Shown in pieces: positions 8,059 through 15,816 of a stretch of DNA of 64,000 nt (position 1 is the first letter of the stretch; the number at the start of each line of letters is the position of its first letter). Under the pieces are notes generated by a model. That model made no database searches, had not been told where the DNA came from, and saw only the letters and a list, made by a program, of their open reading frames with translations. This DNA comes from Curtobacterium flaccumfaciens (GTDB lineage Bacteria; Actinomycetota; Actinomycetes; Actinomycetales; Microbacteriaceae). The DNA lies in the NCBI RefSeq assembly GCF_013359815.1, contig NZ_JABMCF010000039.1, positions 124,001 to 188,000 of the forward strand, in the 5' to 3' direction. The position numbers and the translations under genes are program-made.

Positions 8059-8524
8059 AGGAAAACTGCCATCCTTCAGCGCGAGCGAGCGCGAAGAAGT
8101 TCAACGTGTCGACCTGATGTTCGGTGGCGACGTTGGGGATCTTCTGGTTGTGATCTTGAACGTTGTCGCCAGCGCGGCGTTCCTCGGTGACGATCGTTCG
8201 GCCCCCAGCCGCCGCGTGTGCGATCAGCCATGGATCGGCAGCGTTGGCAGTGCCTTGCACCCAGCCGGGGTGCGCAGTGCTGATCGCGTCAACGATCGGA
8301 ATTTCCTCAGCTGTGATCTCGCAGACGAACCCGGTCTCGTTCTTCGCCCAGCTGTGCAGCTGGTCGCCGCCGCGGGCAAGTTCGTCGAGGACTTCCCGAC
8401 AGATGCACGCGTGCCGGGCGTCGATGAGCGCTTCAAGTTCAGCCCAGGGGCCGGGGAAGATGTCGCGCGGGTAGTGCCGGTTGAGCAGGATGAGGATGTT
8501 CGTGTCGAGGGTGTAGTCGGTCAC
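8048..8524 (-). CDS. DUF4411 family PIN-like protein, probable toxin
   Basis: A 158-aa protein with a PIN-fold look: it opens with the strand and first acidic residue YTLDTNILILLNRHYP, has a mid acidic position in REVLDELARGGDQL and a late cluster NAADPWLIAHAAA with TIVTEERR, the order of acidic residues expected for a metal-dependent PIN RNase. DUF4411 proteins are found next to COG2856 (XRE plus ImmA-type peptidase) genes in predicted toxin-antitoxin pairs, and here the GTG start overlaps the stop of such a gene by 4 nt. It probably acts as the ribonuclease toxin in the cytosol. Confidence 0.8.
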   Translation of the reverse strand: MTDYTLDTNILILLNRHYPRDIFPGPWAELEALIDARHACICREVLDELARGGDQLHSWAKNETGFVCEITAEEIPIVDAISTAHPGWVQGTANAADPWLIAHAAAGGRTIVTEERRAGDNVQDHNQKIPNVATEHQVDTLNFFALARAEGWQFSSNG

Positions 8525-9642
8525 TGGCTACCTCGTCGTTGGTACTCCTGCTCGAGCTTCTCGACCGTGGGGATCTTCGCGCCGAGCATGTAGCTGGCCT
8601 CGAGGTAGTCAACGCGGTTCTGATGCAGGGCTCGCATCACCCGGCCGACATAGGTCGGACCGAGGTCGCGGTATCGCAGCGTCGCGTACGGCGGGTGGCC
8701 GTCGGCGGCGCTGAGCTGGTCGCGTTCGCGCTGCCAAACGTCATCGGACTCCTGCCGCACCTGTTCCAGGTCCACCGTCTCGATCAGCTGCAGGCTATGC
8801 AGGCGGATCGCGGCCGCGAGCGTGCTCACCCCGTACGTGCTGACGACCTGGCGCACCATGTCGGCCCGACCGCCGCGCGTGACGCGGCGGCGCACGTCCG
8901 AGGCGGGCATCAGGACCTCGGCTGCAAACGCATTACAGAGGGACTCTTCGCGGCCGTCTTCTTGCTCGACACACACACCGCTGGACCGGTTGCTGAGGTG
9001 GCCTAGCTCGTGGAACAGGGTGAAGATCTTCCCGTTCGCGGCGTCGGCGCCGTTGACGAGGATGATCGGGTACTGCTCGTGAAACACGGACAGCCCCCGG
9101 TAGGTGCTGCGCGGCACACCGGTGCTCTGGAACACCAGCACCCCAAGCGTCTCGAGAGCCTCCCTCCACCGGTTGAACCCCTCCCCCGGCGTCCGCGGTT
9201 TGCCGTCCGGGAGGACGGCGAGCAGCTGCCGCCGGAGCGCGGCTGCGGCAGCAGCGAGGGTGCGGCGTTCGAACGGCTCGAGTCGGAGCTGCGCAGCGGG
9301 CGGACCGTCGAGTTCGAGGGTGGTGTCGCGGTACTGCTCGGCACGTTTAGTCTCGCGCCGCACCACGCTTGGGACGGTGCCGGCGGTTGCGCCGCGGAAG
9401 TCGACCACGGCGGGCACCCCGGTAGACGCCGGCGGGTCGGTGAGGAAAAACGCGATCGTGCGTTCGAGATGGTGCGCCACCTTCCGCAGCTGCGGAAGGG
9501 TAGGAGCGACGTCACCGGCCTCCCACTGCTCCACCTGCGTCGGCTTCACGGCAGCGCTCCGGGCGAGCTCTTCGGCGCTGATACCCATCGCGGTGCGGGC
9601 CCACTCGAGGGTCACCCCACGTATGGGCACGCGCACGCTCAT
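8521..9642 (-). CDS. XRE family regulator fused to ImmA/IrrE metallopeptidase domain
   Basis: A 373-aa protein, start ATG at 9642 with GGAG upstream; a longer in-frame start at 9756 adds residues with no homology. Residues 9-65 form an XRE-type helix-turn-helix (VTLEWARTAMGISAEELARS, then AVKPTQVEQWEAG). The peptidase domain has HELGHLSN at 211-218 and a downstream EESLCNAFAAEVLMP that supplies the third zinc ligand. This is the COG2856 architecture, often the antitoxin or regulator of a PIN-like toxin. The next gene (DUF4411) overlaps its stop, so both are one operon. The ImmA-type peptidase suggests a proteolytic switch that removes a repressor. Confidence 0.88.
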   Translation of the reverse strand: MSVRVPIRGVTLEWARTAMGISAEELARSAAVKPTQVEQWEAGDVAPTLPQLRKVAHHLERTIAFFLTDPPASTGVPAVVDFRGATAGTVPSVVRRETKRAEQYRDTTLELDGPPAAQLRLEPFERRTLAAAAAALRRQLLAVLPDGKPRTPGEGFNRWREALETLGVLVFQSTGVPRSTYRGLSVFHEQYPIILVNGADAANGKIFTLFHELGHLSNRSSGVCVEQEDGREESLCNAFAAEVLMPASDVRRRVTRGGRADMVRQVVSTYGVSTLAAAIRLHSLQLIETVDLEQVRQESDDVWQRERDQLSAADGHPPYATLRYRDLGPTYVGRVMRALHQNRVDYLEASYMLGAKIPTVEKLEQEYQRRGSQ

Positions 9643-9773
9643 GTCAACTCCGGAGGGATTCTGTGTGGGTCGATCCTGCCATGACACTAGCGACCACGAC
9701 TGTCGACGGTAGGGATGAGCTGCGGAGGGAGTCCAGCACACAAGTGGATAGGACAATCTTCCCGCGAATGACG

Positions 9774-9801
9774 TGTCCGAAAGCCGATCGGCTATCGGGC
9801 A
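9774..9801. repeat. 28-bp near-palindrome, copy A
   Basis: The inner 12 bp AGCCGATCGGCT is a perfect palindrome; the arms extend as TGTCCGA at the left and TATCGGGCA at the right. It lies 132 bp upstream of the XRE-ImmA start. An almost identical element is found at 32635-32662 upstream of the TIR gene, in the opposite orientation (28 of 31 positions match when reversed). It may be an operator or a recombination site. The rest of 9643-9930 shows no gene. Confidence 0.6.
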
Positions 9802-9930
9802 CCGAGACCAGCGCTCCTGTGTCCGTCTACGACGCCATCCACCCCGCAGTCGGCCCTGTCTCGAAACCGATCTGGAGTGAACGGCATCAGGTCCTCGGGA
9901 GCGTGTGGCGGCGAGTTCGCTTGACGACGG

Positions 9931-10302
9931 TCATCGGATCGACAGATCGATCGCGACGACACCGAGCACGAAGATCAGGACGATGACCACGAGGCCGATC
10001 GTGGGTATCAGCACCTGTCGCCGCACCGTGGGAGCACCAGACGCCCCGATGACCCAGGTCGTGATCGCGACGACGAGTGCGAGGAGCGGCACGAGGAACT
10101 GCGCGGTCTCCCCGACGGCGTACGAACACCGCATCGTCTCGTCGGAGCCACACGGCGTGTACTGCAGCTGCGCGGCGAGCATCCCCGGCAGCGAGCCGAT
10201 CGCCACGAAGACCTCGAGGAAGACGAGGAAACAGAACGCGAGTCCGAGCAGCCACCAACCACGTGGACGGCGCTGGACTTCGTCGATGGATGACCGCTTC
10301 AT
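9931..10302 (-). CDS. Small membrane protein of unknown function
   Basis: A 123-aa protein with three clear membrane segments: residues about 16-44 (WWLLGLAFCFLVFLEVFVAI), 64-86 (FLVPLLALVVAITTWVIGAS) and 95-119 (LIPTIGLVVIVLIFVLGVVA). A basic cytosolic N-terminus (MKRSSIDEVQRRPRG) precedes the first. An extracytoplasmic loop carries two Cys (TPCGSDETMRCSY) that may form a disulfide. The start at 10302 is chosen because upstream in-frame sequence is not protein-like. No family is recognised; similar small proteins with this layout are common in Microbacteriaceae. Confidence 0.7.
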   Translation of the reverse strand: MKRSSIDEVQRRPRGWWLLGLAFCFLVFLEVFVAIGSLPGMLAAQLQYTPCGSDETMRCSYAVGETAQFLVPLLALVVAITTWVIGASGAPTVRRQVLIPTIGLVVIVLIFVLGVVAIDLSIR

Positions 10303-10484
10303 GTGAGGCTGACCGTACCGCAGGGGTGACACGGAGCACGGACTCGTAGGGTCGAGTCGTACCGACCGCACACCCGGGTGGGTCCTTGCCCCACAGCGGA
10401 CCTGACGACGGGAACAGATCGTCCCTGTTGCCGGTTGCACCACACGGTGTCGCAGCCAGTGACACGAGAGCCCAGGAGGCCACC

Positions 10485-11006
10485 ATGACCACCACCGAGA
10501 CCGCCATCCTCGCCGGCGGATGCTTCTGGGGAGCGCAGCAGCTCCTCCGTCGTCGTCCCGGCATCGTCAGCACCCGCGTCGGCTACTCCGGCGGCGACGT
10601 GCCGAACGCGACGTACCGCAACCACGGCGACCACGCCGAGTCGGTCGAGATCGTCTTCGACCCGTCCCAGATCTCGTACCGGGACCTGCTGGAGTTCTTC
10701 TTCCAGATCCACGACCCGTCGACGAAGGACCGCCAGGGCAACGACATCGGTCGCAGCTACCGTTCGGCGATCTTCTACACGACCGACGAGCAGAAGCAGG
10801 TCGCCCTCGACACCATCGCGGACGTCGACGCGTCAGGCATCTGGCCCGGCAAGGTCGTCACCGAGGTCACCGCGGCCGGCCCGTTCTGGGAGGCCGAGGA
10901 CGAGCACCAGGACTACCTCGAGAAGAACCCGCACGGCTACACCTGCCACTTCGTGCGTCCGGGCTGGAAGCTCCCGCACCGCGACGAGGCGACCGCGGCC
11001 GTCTGA
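10485..11006 (+). CDS. msrA: Peptide-methionine (S)-S-oxide reductase MsrA
   Basis: A 173-aa enzyme that reduces methionine-S-sulfoxide in proteins. The catalytic motif GGCFWGAQQ places the nucleophilic Cys at residue 13, and the family motifs [20 protein letters not shown] and [11 protein letters not shown] follow. The substrate-side acidic and Tyr residues ([12 protein letters not shown]) are in place. AGGAGG lies 6 nt before the ATG at 10485. Length matches stand-alone MsrA without a fused MsrB. No resolving Cys cluster is seen at the extreme C-terminus; the single later Cys is in [11 protein letters not shown]. Confidence 0.95.
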   Translation: MTTTETAILAGGCFWGAQQLLRRRPGIVSTRVGYSGGDVPNATYRNHGDHAESVEIVFDPSQISYRDLLEFFFQIHDPSTKDRQGNDIGRSYRSAIFYTTDEQKQVALDTIADVDASGIWPGKVVTEVTAAGPFWEAEDEHQDYLEKNPHGYTCHFVRPGWKLPHRDEATAAV

Positions 11007-11024
11007 CCTGACGACCGCTGCGGA

Positions 11025-11384
11025 TCAGCGCGATCCGCCGAGCAGTTCCAACCAGTCCCCGGGAAGGCGATCCGCCGGCCCGGGGACTGCCTGCGTCACG
11101 GGGTGGCTGGTGGGCGCTGCGAGCTCGAGCCCCTCGGAGCGGGTGTCGTCGCGGTAGTCCCAGGCCCAGGTCTCGCCGGGCTCGTAGCTCTGGATGACCG
11201 CGTGCCCTGTCTCCTCCCAGTGCCGCGTCGCGTGCGTGTTGAGCGAGTCGTCGCAGCAGCCGACGTGGCCGCACGCCGCGCAGCGGCGCAGGTGCACCCA
11301 CCACGAACCGGTCGCGTCGCACTCGACGCACCCGTCTCCGCTCGGTGCGATCTCGGGGTGGATCATCTCGGCCTGGTCCGTCAT
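11025..11384 (-). CDS. UBP-type zinc finger domain protein
   Basis: A 119-aa protein consisting mainly of a zf-UBP module: GCVECDATGSWWVHLRRC, then CGHVGCCDDSLNTHATRHW and TGHAVIQSYEPGETWAWDY give the Cys/His ligand order of the family. In bacteria these small proteins have no known ubiquitin partner and their role is unknown. The C-terminal tail (residues 90-119) is Pro-rich. It converges on msrA (18 bp apart) and diverges from ppk2. Confidence 0.88.
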   Translation of the reverse strand: MTDQAEMIHPEIAPSGDGCVECDATGSWWVHLRRCAACGHVGCCDDSLNTHATRHWEETGHAVIQSYEPGETWAWDYRDDTRSEGLELAAPTSHPVTQAVPGPADRLPGDWLELLGGSR

Positions 11385-11413
11385 GGCCCCATCATGCCTG
11401 TGAAGGGCCACAT

Positions 11414-11460
11414 GCGGTCGGGAGGCACGGGGCGGGCCCGCACCGCGCCTCCAGGCCGTC
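11414..11460. repeat. Dispersed palindromic repeat, copy 4 (degenerate)
   Basis: A diverged copy of the family: GGAGGCACGG at 11421-11430 and CCGCGCCTCC at 11443-11452 are the inner arms, with imperfect outer arms (GGTCG/CAGGCCGTC). It is the only copy between two divergent gene starts (UBP zinc finger and ppk2), which argues against all copies being transcription terminators. Confidence 0.7.
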
Positions 11461-11561
11461 ATCGGGTCGCGTCCAGGGCGAGGCGTGGGGCGGTCGTGCG
11501 GGTGGCCGGGCCAGGATGGCCCTGGGGCCGACAGCCGATCGGCTCGCAGAGGGAGGACACC

Positions 11562-12470
11562 GTGGACACAGCGCCGTACTCGCAGCCGTTGCGGGAGTAC
11601 ATCGAACAGCTGCGGACCGAGGGGTACAGCGTCGCGGACGGTCAGACGGCCGACCCGGAGCTGATCGACCCGCACGGCAACCCGGTGCTCACCTGGCAGG
11701 ACGACTACCCGTACTCGGAGCGCCTGCCGCGGGACGAGTACGAGTACCAGAAGTACCTGCTGCAGATCGAGCTGCTGAAGTGCCAGTACTGGCTCGAGGA
11801 CACCGGCCAGAAGGTCGTGGTGCTCTTCGAGGGGCGTGACGCCGCAGGCAAGGGCGGCACGATCAAGCGGTTCACGGAGCACCTCAACCCCCGGACCTCG
11901 CGGGTCGTCGCGCTGAGCAAGCCGACCGAGCGCGAGCGTGGTGAGTGGTACTTCCAGCGGTACGTGCAGCACCTGCCGGCCGCCGGTGAGATGGTCCTGT
12001 TCGACCGCTCCTGGTACAACCGTGCCGGCGTCGAACGGGTGATGGGGTTCTGCAGCGACGACGAGTACGAGTCGTTCATGACCCAGGTGCCGCAGTTCGA
12101 GCGGATGCTGGTCGACTCCGGCATCCACCTGACGAAGTTCTGGTTCTCGGTGACCCGGCGCGAGCAGCGGACCCGGTTCGCGATGCGCCAGCTCGACCCG
12201 GTGCGGCGGTGGAAGCTGTCCGACATCGACCTGCTGTCACTCGACCGGTGGGAGGACTACACCGAGGCGAAGACGGCGATGTTCACCCGGACGAGCAAGC
12301 GCTACGCGCCGTGGACGATCGTGCGGTCGAACGACAAGAAGCGCGCGCGCCTGAACGCGATGCGGTACTTCCTGACGCAGTTCGACTACCCGGACAAGGC
12401 CGCCGACGTCATCGGCAAGCCGGACCCGCTCATCGTCCGCCGCGGCAAGCGGGACGTCGACGTCGAGTGA
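11562..12470 (+). CDS. ppk2: Polyphosphate kinase 2
   Basis: A 302-aa PPK2 family enzyme that transfers phosphate between polyphosphate and nucleotides (class I-like length, usually polyP-driven NDP phosphorylation). The Walker A loop is FEGRDAAGKGGTIKRF (about residues 89-104) and the lid and Walker B region contain LFDRSWYNRAGVERVMGF. The C-terminal PPK2 signature KRARLNAMRYFL is intact. The GTG start at 11562 has GGGAGG 6 nt upstream; in-frame upstream sequence derives from the palindromic repeat and is not coding. Confidence 0.93.
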   Translation: MDTAPYSQPLREYIEQLRTEGYSVADGQTADPELIDPHGNPVLTWQDDYPYSERLPRDEYEYQKYLLQIELLKCQYWLEDTGQKVVVLFEGRDAAGKGGTIKRFTEHLNPRTSRVVALSKPTERERGEWYFQRYVQHLPAAGEMVLFDRSWYNRAGVERVMGFCSDDEYESFMTQVPQFERMLVDSGIHLTKFWFSVTRREQRTRFAMRQLDPVRRWKLSDIDLLSLDRWEDYTEAKTAMFTRTSKRYAPWTIVRSNDKKRARLNAMRYFLTQFDYPDKAADVIGKPDPLIVRRGKRDVDVE

Positions 12471-12525
12471 TCCCCCGCCGCTGATCCGCCCGCCGACTCG
12501 GAACGTTTACACGCCGGGGCCTGCC

Positions 12526-12563
12526 GTCACGCACTCGAAACAGACGGGCAACGGCGCCGACAC
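12526..12563 (+). promoter_or_regulatory. GlnR-like box upstream of the nitrogen operon
   Basis: Four half-sites with exact 6-nt spacing are visible: GTCAC-N6-GAAAC-N6-GCAAC-N6-GACAC. The first two match the published actinomycete GlnR consensus (gTnAC-n6-GaAAC) fully and the last two have one mismatch each. It lies 66 bp before the permease start, in front of a urea/guanidine nitrogen-salvage operon, which is the kind of target GlnR controls. Whether this organism has GlnR cannot be seen in the window. Confidence 0.6.
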
Positions 12564-12587
12564 AGGGCCGCAAGACACTTGTCGCAC

Positions 12588-12607
12588 TACCTGTCACCCG
12601 ACAGGTA
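12588..12607. promoter_or_regulatory. TetR-type operator upstream of the nitrogen operon
   Basis: A perfect 20-bp inverted repeat, TACCTGTC-N4-GACAGGTA, ends 21 bp before the permease start. An extra half-site (ACTTGTC) precedes it at about 12578-12584. The operon encodes a TetR-family regulator (21241-21933) that is the natural candidate to bind here. Confidence 0.65.
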
Positions 12608-12628
12608 CTCCGCGAAAGGTCTGCAGTC

Positions 12629-14257
12629 ATGCGTTCTCCGCAAGCACCGCTCCACGCACCGCGCGCCACGTCCGACGTCGACACCCAGGGGCTCGCCCGC
12701 CTCGGCTACGAGCAGGAACTCCACCGCGGAGTCGGCTCGTTCTCCTCCTTCGCGGCGGGCTTCTCCTTCGTCTCGATCCTCACCACGGTCTTCCAGCTGT
12801 TCGGACTCGGCTTCGGGCTGGGCGGTGCTGCGTTCTTCTGGGCGTGGCCGCTCGTCTTCGGCGGCCAGCTGCTCGTCGCGCTGAACTTCGCGCAGCTCGC
12901 GGCCCGCTGGCCCATCTCCGGCGCGATCTTCCAGTGGTCGAGCCGCCTGGCCGGAGCCCGGTTCGGGTGGTTCACCGGCTGGACGATGATCATCGGCCAG
13001 ATCCTCACCGTCGCGGTGGCGGCCATCGCCGTGCAGGCCGTGCTCCCCGCGATCTGGGACGGGTTCCAGGTCGTCGGCGGTCCGGGCGCGGACCCGTCCG
13101 TCGCGTCGCCGACCGGTGCCGCGAACGCGGTGGTCCTCGGGCTGGTGATGCTCGCCGTGACGACGATCGTGAACATCACGAGCGTCCGGCTGATGGCCCG
13201 CGTGACGAGCTTCGGCGTGCTCATCGAGATCATCGGCGTGGTCGTGCTCATCGGCGCCCTGTTCCTGCTGCCGGACCGCAGCGCGTCCGTGGTGTTCACG
13301 ACCGCCGGGTCGACGAGCACCGAGCCGTACGTGTGGGCGTTCCTGGCGTCCTCGCTGATGGCCGCGTACGTGATGGTCGGCTTCGACTCGGCCGGTGAGC
13401 TCGCCGAGGAGACCCACAACCCGCGCCGGACCACCCCGAAGACGATCGTCCGGGCACTCACGGTCTCCGGCCTCGGCGGCGGGCTGCTCATCATCGGCGC
13501 CCTCGTCGCCGCCCCGAGCCTGACCGACGGCAAGCTCGCCACGCAGGGGCTCGCCTGGGTGATCACCTCGACCCTCGGCGACGTCTTCGGCCGGCTCCTG
13601 CTCTGCACCGTCGCCGTCGCCGTCTTCGCCTGCACCCTCGCCGTGCAGACCGCCGGCGCCCGGATGGTCTACTCGATGGCCCGCGAGAAGGCGCTGCCCT
13701 TCCACCGCACCCTCGCCCGGGTCTCGCCCCGCACCGGCACCCCGATCGCCGCGTCGATCGTCGTCGGGGTCGGCGCCGGGCTGGCCCTCGCCGTCAACAT
13801 CGGGCAGTCCGCGATCTTCACCGCCCTGTCGAGCCTGTGCATCGCGATGCTCTACCTGGCCTACCTCGGGGTCACCGGGCCGCTGCTGGTCCAGCGGATC
13901 AAGCTCCGTCGCACGGGGCTGCCGACCGGGGTGGACGAGGACGGCAAGCCGCTGTTCACCCTCGGTCGCTGGGGCATCCCGCTCAACGCCCTGGCCGTGG
14001 CGTTCCAGATCGGCATGGCGATCAACCTCATCTGGCCCCGGCCGGAGATCTACGACCTGACCGGCACCTCGTGGTGGCTGCAGTACAGCGCCCTGCTCTT
14101 CATCGGCGGCGTGCTGCTCGTCGGCTGGGCGTGGTCGAGCTGGCGGCACCGCACCCACGGGCCGATCACCCTGGCCGAGGTCCCCACCACCGCGGCGGTG
14201 CCCGTCCCCGCAGCCGCGACTGCGGCGAGCCCGACCGCCGCCTCCGTCGAAGCCTGA
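12629..14257 (+). CDS. APC family amino acid/amine permease of the urea-guanidine operon
   Basis: A 542-aa integral membrane transporter with about 12 membrane segments and the amino acid-polyamine-organocation fold. Family features include the N-terminal GYEQELHRGVGSFSSFAAGF, the unwound TM1 region, and GFDSAGELAEETHNPRRTTP in the TM6-TM7 region, typical of the choline/amino-acid (ACT) branch. First gene of the operon, followed 15 bp later by the DUF1989 genes, so it probably imports the nitrogen substrate (urea, guanidine or a guanidino compound). The C-terminal 30 residues are Ala/Pro/Thr-rich and cytosolic. Confidence 0.9.
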   Translation: MRSPQAPLHAPRATSDVDTQGLARLGYEQELHRGVGSFSSFAAGFSFVSILTTVFQLFGLGFGLGGAAFFWAWPLVFGGQLLVALNFAQLAARWPISGAIFQWSSRLAGARFGWFTGWTMIIGQILTVAVAAIAVQAVLPAIWDGFQVVGGPGADPSVASPTGAANAVVLGLVMLAVTTIVNITSVRLMARVTSFGVLIEIIGVVVLIGALFLLPDRSASVVFTTAGSTSTEPYVWAFLASSLMAAYVMVGFDSAGELAEETHNPRRTTPKTIVRALTVSGLGGGLLIIGALVAAPSLTDGKLATQGLAWVITSTLGDVFGRLLLCTVAVAVFACTLAVQTAGARMVYSMAREKALPFHRTLARVSPRTGTPIAASIVVGVGAGLALAVNIGQSAIFTALSSLCIAMLYLAYLGVTGPLLVQRIKLRRTGLPTGVDEDGKPLFTLGRWGIPLNALAVAFQIGMAINLIWPRPEIYDLTGTSWWLQYSALLFIGGVLLVGWAWSSWRHRTHGPITLAEVPTTAAVPVPAAATAASPTAASVEA

Positions 14258-14272
14258 TCCGGAAGGAACCCC

Positions 14273-15112
14273 ATGCGCGACCTCCACCAGACCGACAGCG
14301 TGCTCGCCTCCCGGTCCGACGCACGTGCCCAGGCCGGCTCGCAGTCCGAGTACATGCCGTACCTGCCGGCGTCGTCGTCACCGTTTGCCCCCGAGGGCGT
14401 CGACCCCGCTCAGCTCGTCTGGGCCGAGACGGTGGCGCCGGGCGGGTACACGCACAAGGTGCTGGCCCGCGGGTCACGGCTGCGGTTCGACGACCCGACG
14501 GGTCAGGCCTGCGCCAACGTCCTGGTGTTCAACGCGCTCGGACCGTGGGAGCGGCTCAACGTCGCCGACACCCAGAAGATCCCGTGGCAGGCGTACCTGG
14601 GCCAGGGTTCGCCGCTGCTGAGCGGGGACGGCCGGGCGCTGGCGACCGTGCTCGAGGACACCTCGGGGCACCACGACGCGTTCTGCGGCACCTCGACCGA
14701 CGCCTGGAACGAGCGGAAGTACGGCGACGCGGCACCCGAGGGGCGCACCCCGAGCGGTCGGTCGCTGTTCGCGAAGGCCGCCGCGAAGCACGGGCTCACC
14801 AAGCGGGACCTGCCGCCGAGCATCTCGTTCTTCCAGGGCGTGCGGATCGACGCCGAGGGGGCGATGACCTTCACCGGTTCGGCGGGCGCGGGCACCCACG
14901 TCACGCTCGTCGCCGAGCTGCCGCTGCTCGTGCTGGTCGCGAACGTCGCGCACCCGATCGACCCGCGCCCGGACTACCTGGTCGGACCACTGCAGGTGCA
15001 CGCCTGGCGCGGGGCCCCGACGACCGCGGCCGACGAGTGGTTCACCGCGACGCCGGAGCTCACCCGCGCCTACCTGAACTCGATCGACCACGCGGAAGCC
15101 CGAGGCCTGTGA
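14273..15112 (+). CDS. Urea carboxylase-associated protein 1 (DUF1989); possible carboxyguanidine deiminase subunit
   Basis: A 279-aa DUF1989 protein. The family core runs from about residue 40 to 250, with FDDPTGQACANVLVFNAL, the metal-site region GHHDAFCGTSTDAWN and SISFFQGVRIDAEGAM. In the guanidine route, two DUF1989 proteins form a heteromeric carboxyguanidine deiminase that releases ammonia and gives allophanate. A ribosome binding site GGAAGGA precedes the ATG. Its stop overlaps the start of the second DUF1989 gene by 1 nt. The N-terminal 30 residues are longer than the conserved core. Confidence 0.9.
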   Translation: MRDLHQTDSVLASRSDARAQAGSQSEYMPYLPASSSPFAPEGVDPAQLVWAETVAPGGYTHKVLARGSRLRFDDPTGQACANVLVFNALGPWERLNVADTQKIPWQAYLGQGSPLLSGDGRALATVLEDTSGHHDAFCGTSTDAWNERKYGDAAPEGRTPSGRSLFAKAAAKHGLTKRDLPPSISFFQGVRIDAEGAMTFTGSAGAGTHVTLVAELPLLVLVANVAHPIDPRPDYLVGPLQVHAWRGAPTTAADEWFTATPELTRAYLNSIDHAEARGL

Positions 15113-15816
15113 TGACCGGTACGACGACCCACACCCCCACCTCCACCGTCCCGGTGGGGGCCGTCCACGACCCGGACGTCGCCCTCGACTGGAGCGAGTC
15201 CCTGGTGCCGGGCACCGTGGTCCGCGACGACCGGGTCGCCCCGCTCGCGCCGTGGTCCGCCGTGGTCCGCGCCGGCGAGGTGCTCACCATCGTCGACGTC
15301 GGCGGCAACCAGAGCGCCGACTGCCTGCTCTACGACGCCCACGACCCCGACGAGCGGTACAGCGTGCCGGACACCCTCGCCGCACAGGGCAACGCGTACG
15401 TCCGCACCGGCACCGTCCTGATGTCGAACGAGGGCCACCCGCTGATGACCGTCGTCGCGAACGAGATCGACCGCCAGGACACCATCGGCGGCGCGTGCTC
15501 GAAGGAGTCGAACACCCTGCGGTACGGGCACCACACCCAGTACCAGCACGGCTGCCGCGAGAACTTCCTGGCCGAGGCCGGCCGCCACGGACTCGGTGCC
15601 CGCGACATCGTGTCGAACCTCAACTGGTTCATGAACGTGCCGGTCGAGGCCGACGGCGCCCTCGGGATCGTCGACGGCATGAGCGCCCCCGGCAAGCGGG
15701 TCGCGATCCGTGCCAAGCGGGACGTGCTCGTCGTCGTCTCGAACTGCCCGCAGATGAACAACCCCTGCAACGACTTCTCCTGCACACCGCTGCGCATGAT
15801 CGTGGTCCAGCCGTGA
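15112..15816 (+). CDS. Urea carboxylase-associated protein 2 (DUF1989); possible carboxyguanidine deiminase subunit
   Basis: A 234-aa DUF1989 protein, paralogous to the gene before it. Recognisable segments are VDVGGNQSADCLLYDAHDPD, the region IGGACSKESNTLRYGHHTQY with Cys and His suited to a metal site, and the C-terminal NCPQMNNPCNDFSCTPLRM with three Cys. These Cys/His clusters are more complete than in the first subunit, so this may be the catalytic one. The start overlaps the previous stop (TGATG) and the carboxylase GTG overlaps its own stop, so expression is tightly coupled. Confidence 0.9.
   Translation: MTGTTTHTPTSTVPVGAVHDPDVALDWSESLVPGTVVRDDRVAPLAPWSAVVRAGEVLTIVDVGGNQSADCLLYDAHDPDERYSVPDTLAAQGNAYVRTGTVLMSNEGHPLMTVVANEIDRQDTIGGACSKESNTLRYGHHTQYQHGCRENFLAEAGRHGLGARDIVSNLNWFMNVPVEADGALGIVDGMSAPGKRVAIRAKRDVLVVVSNCPQMNNPCNDFSCTPLRMIVVQP

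Noticed and set aside
12471..12628. A ykkC/guanidine-I riboswitch in front of the nitrogen operon
   Set aside because: The conserved ykkC loops were not found by eye in this 158-bp leader; operator-like motifs explain the region better. A covariance search would settle it.
12587..14287. A 566-codon minus-strand frame across the APC permease
   Set aside because: Gly/Asp/Arg-rich antisense shadow of the transporter; it has no domain.
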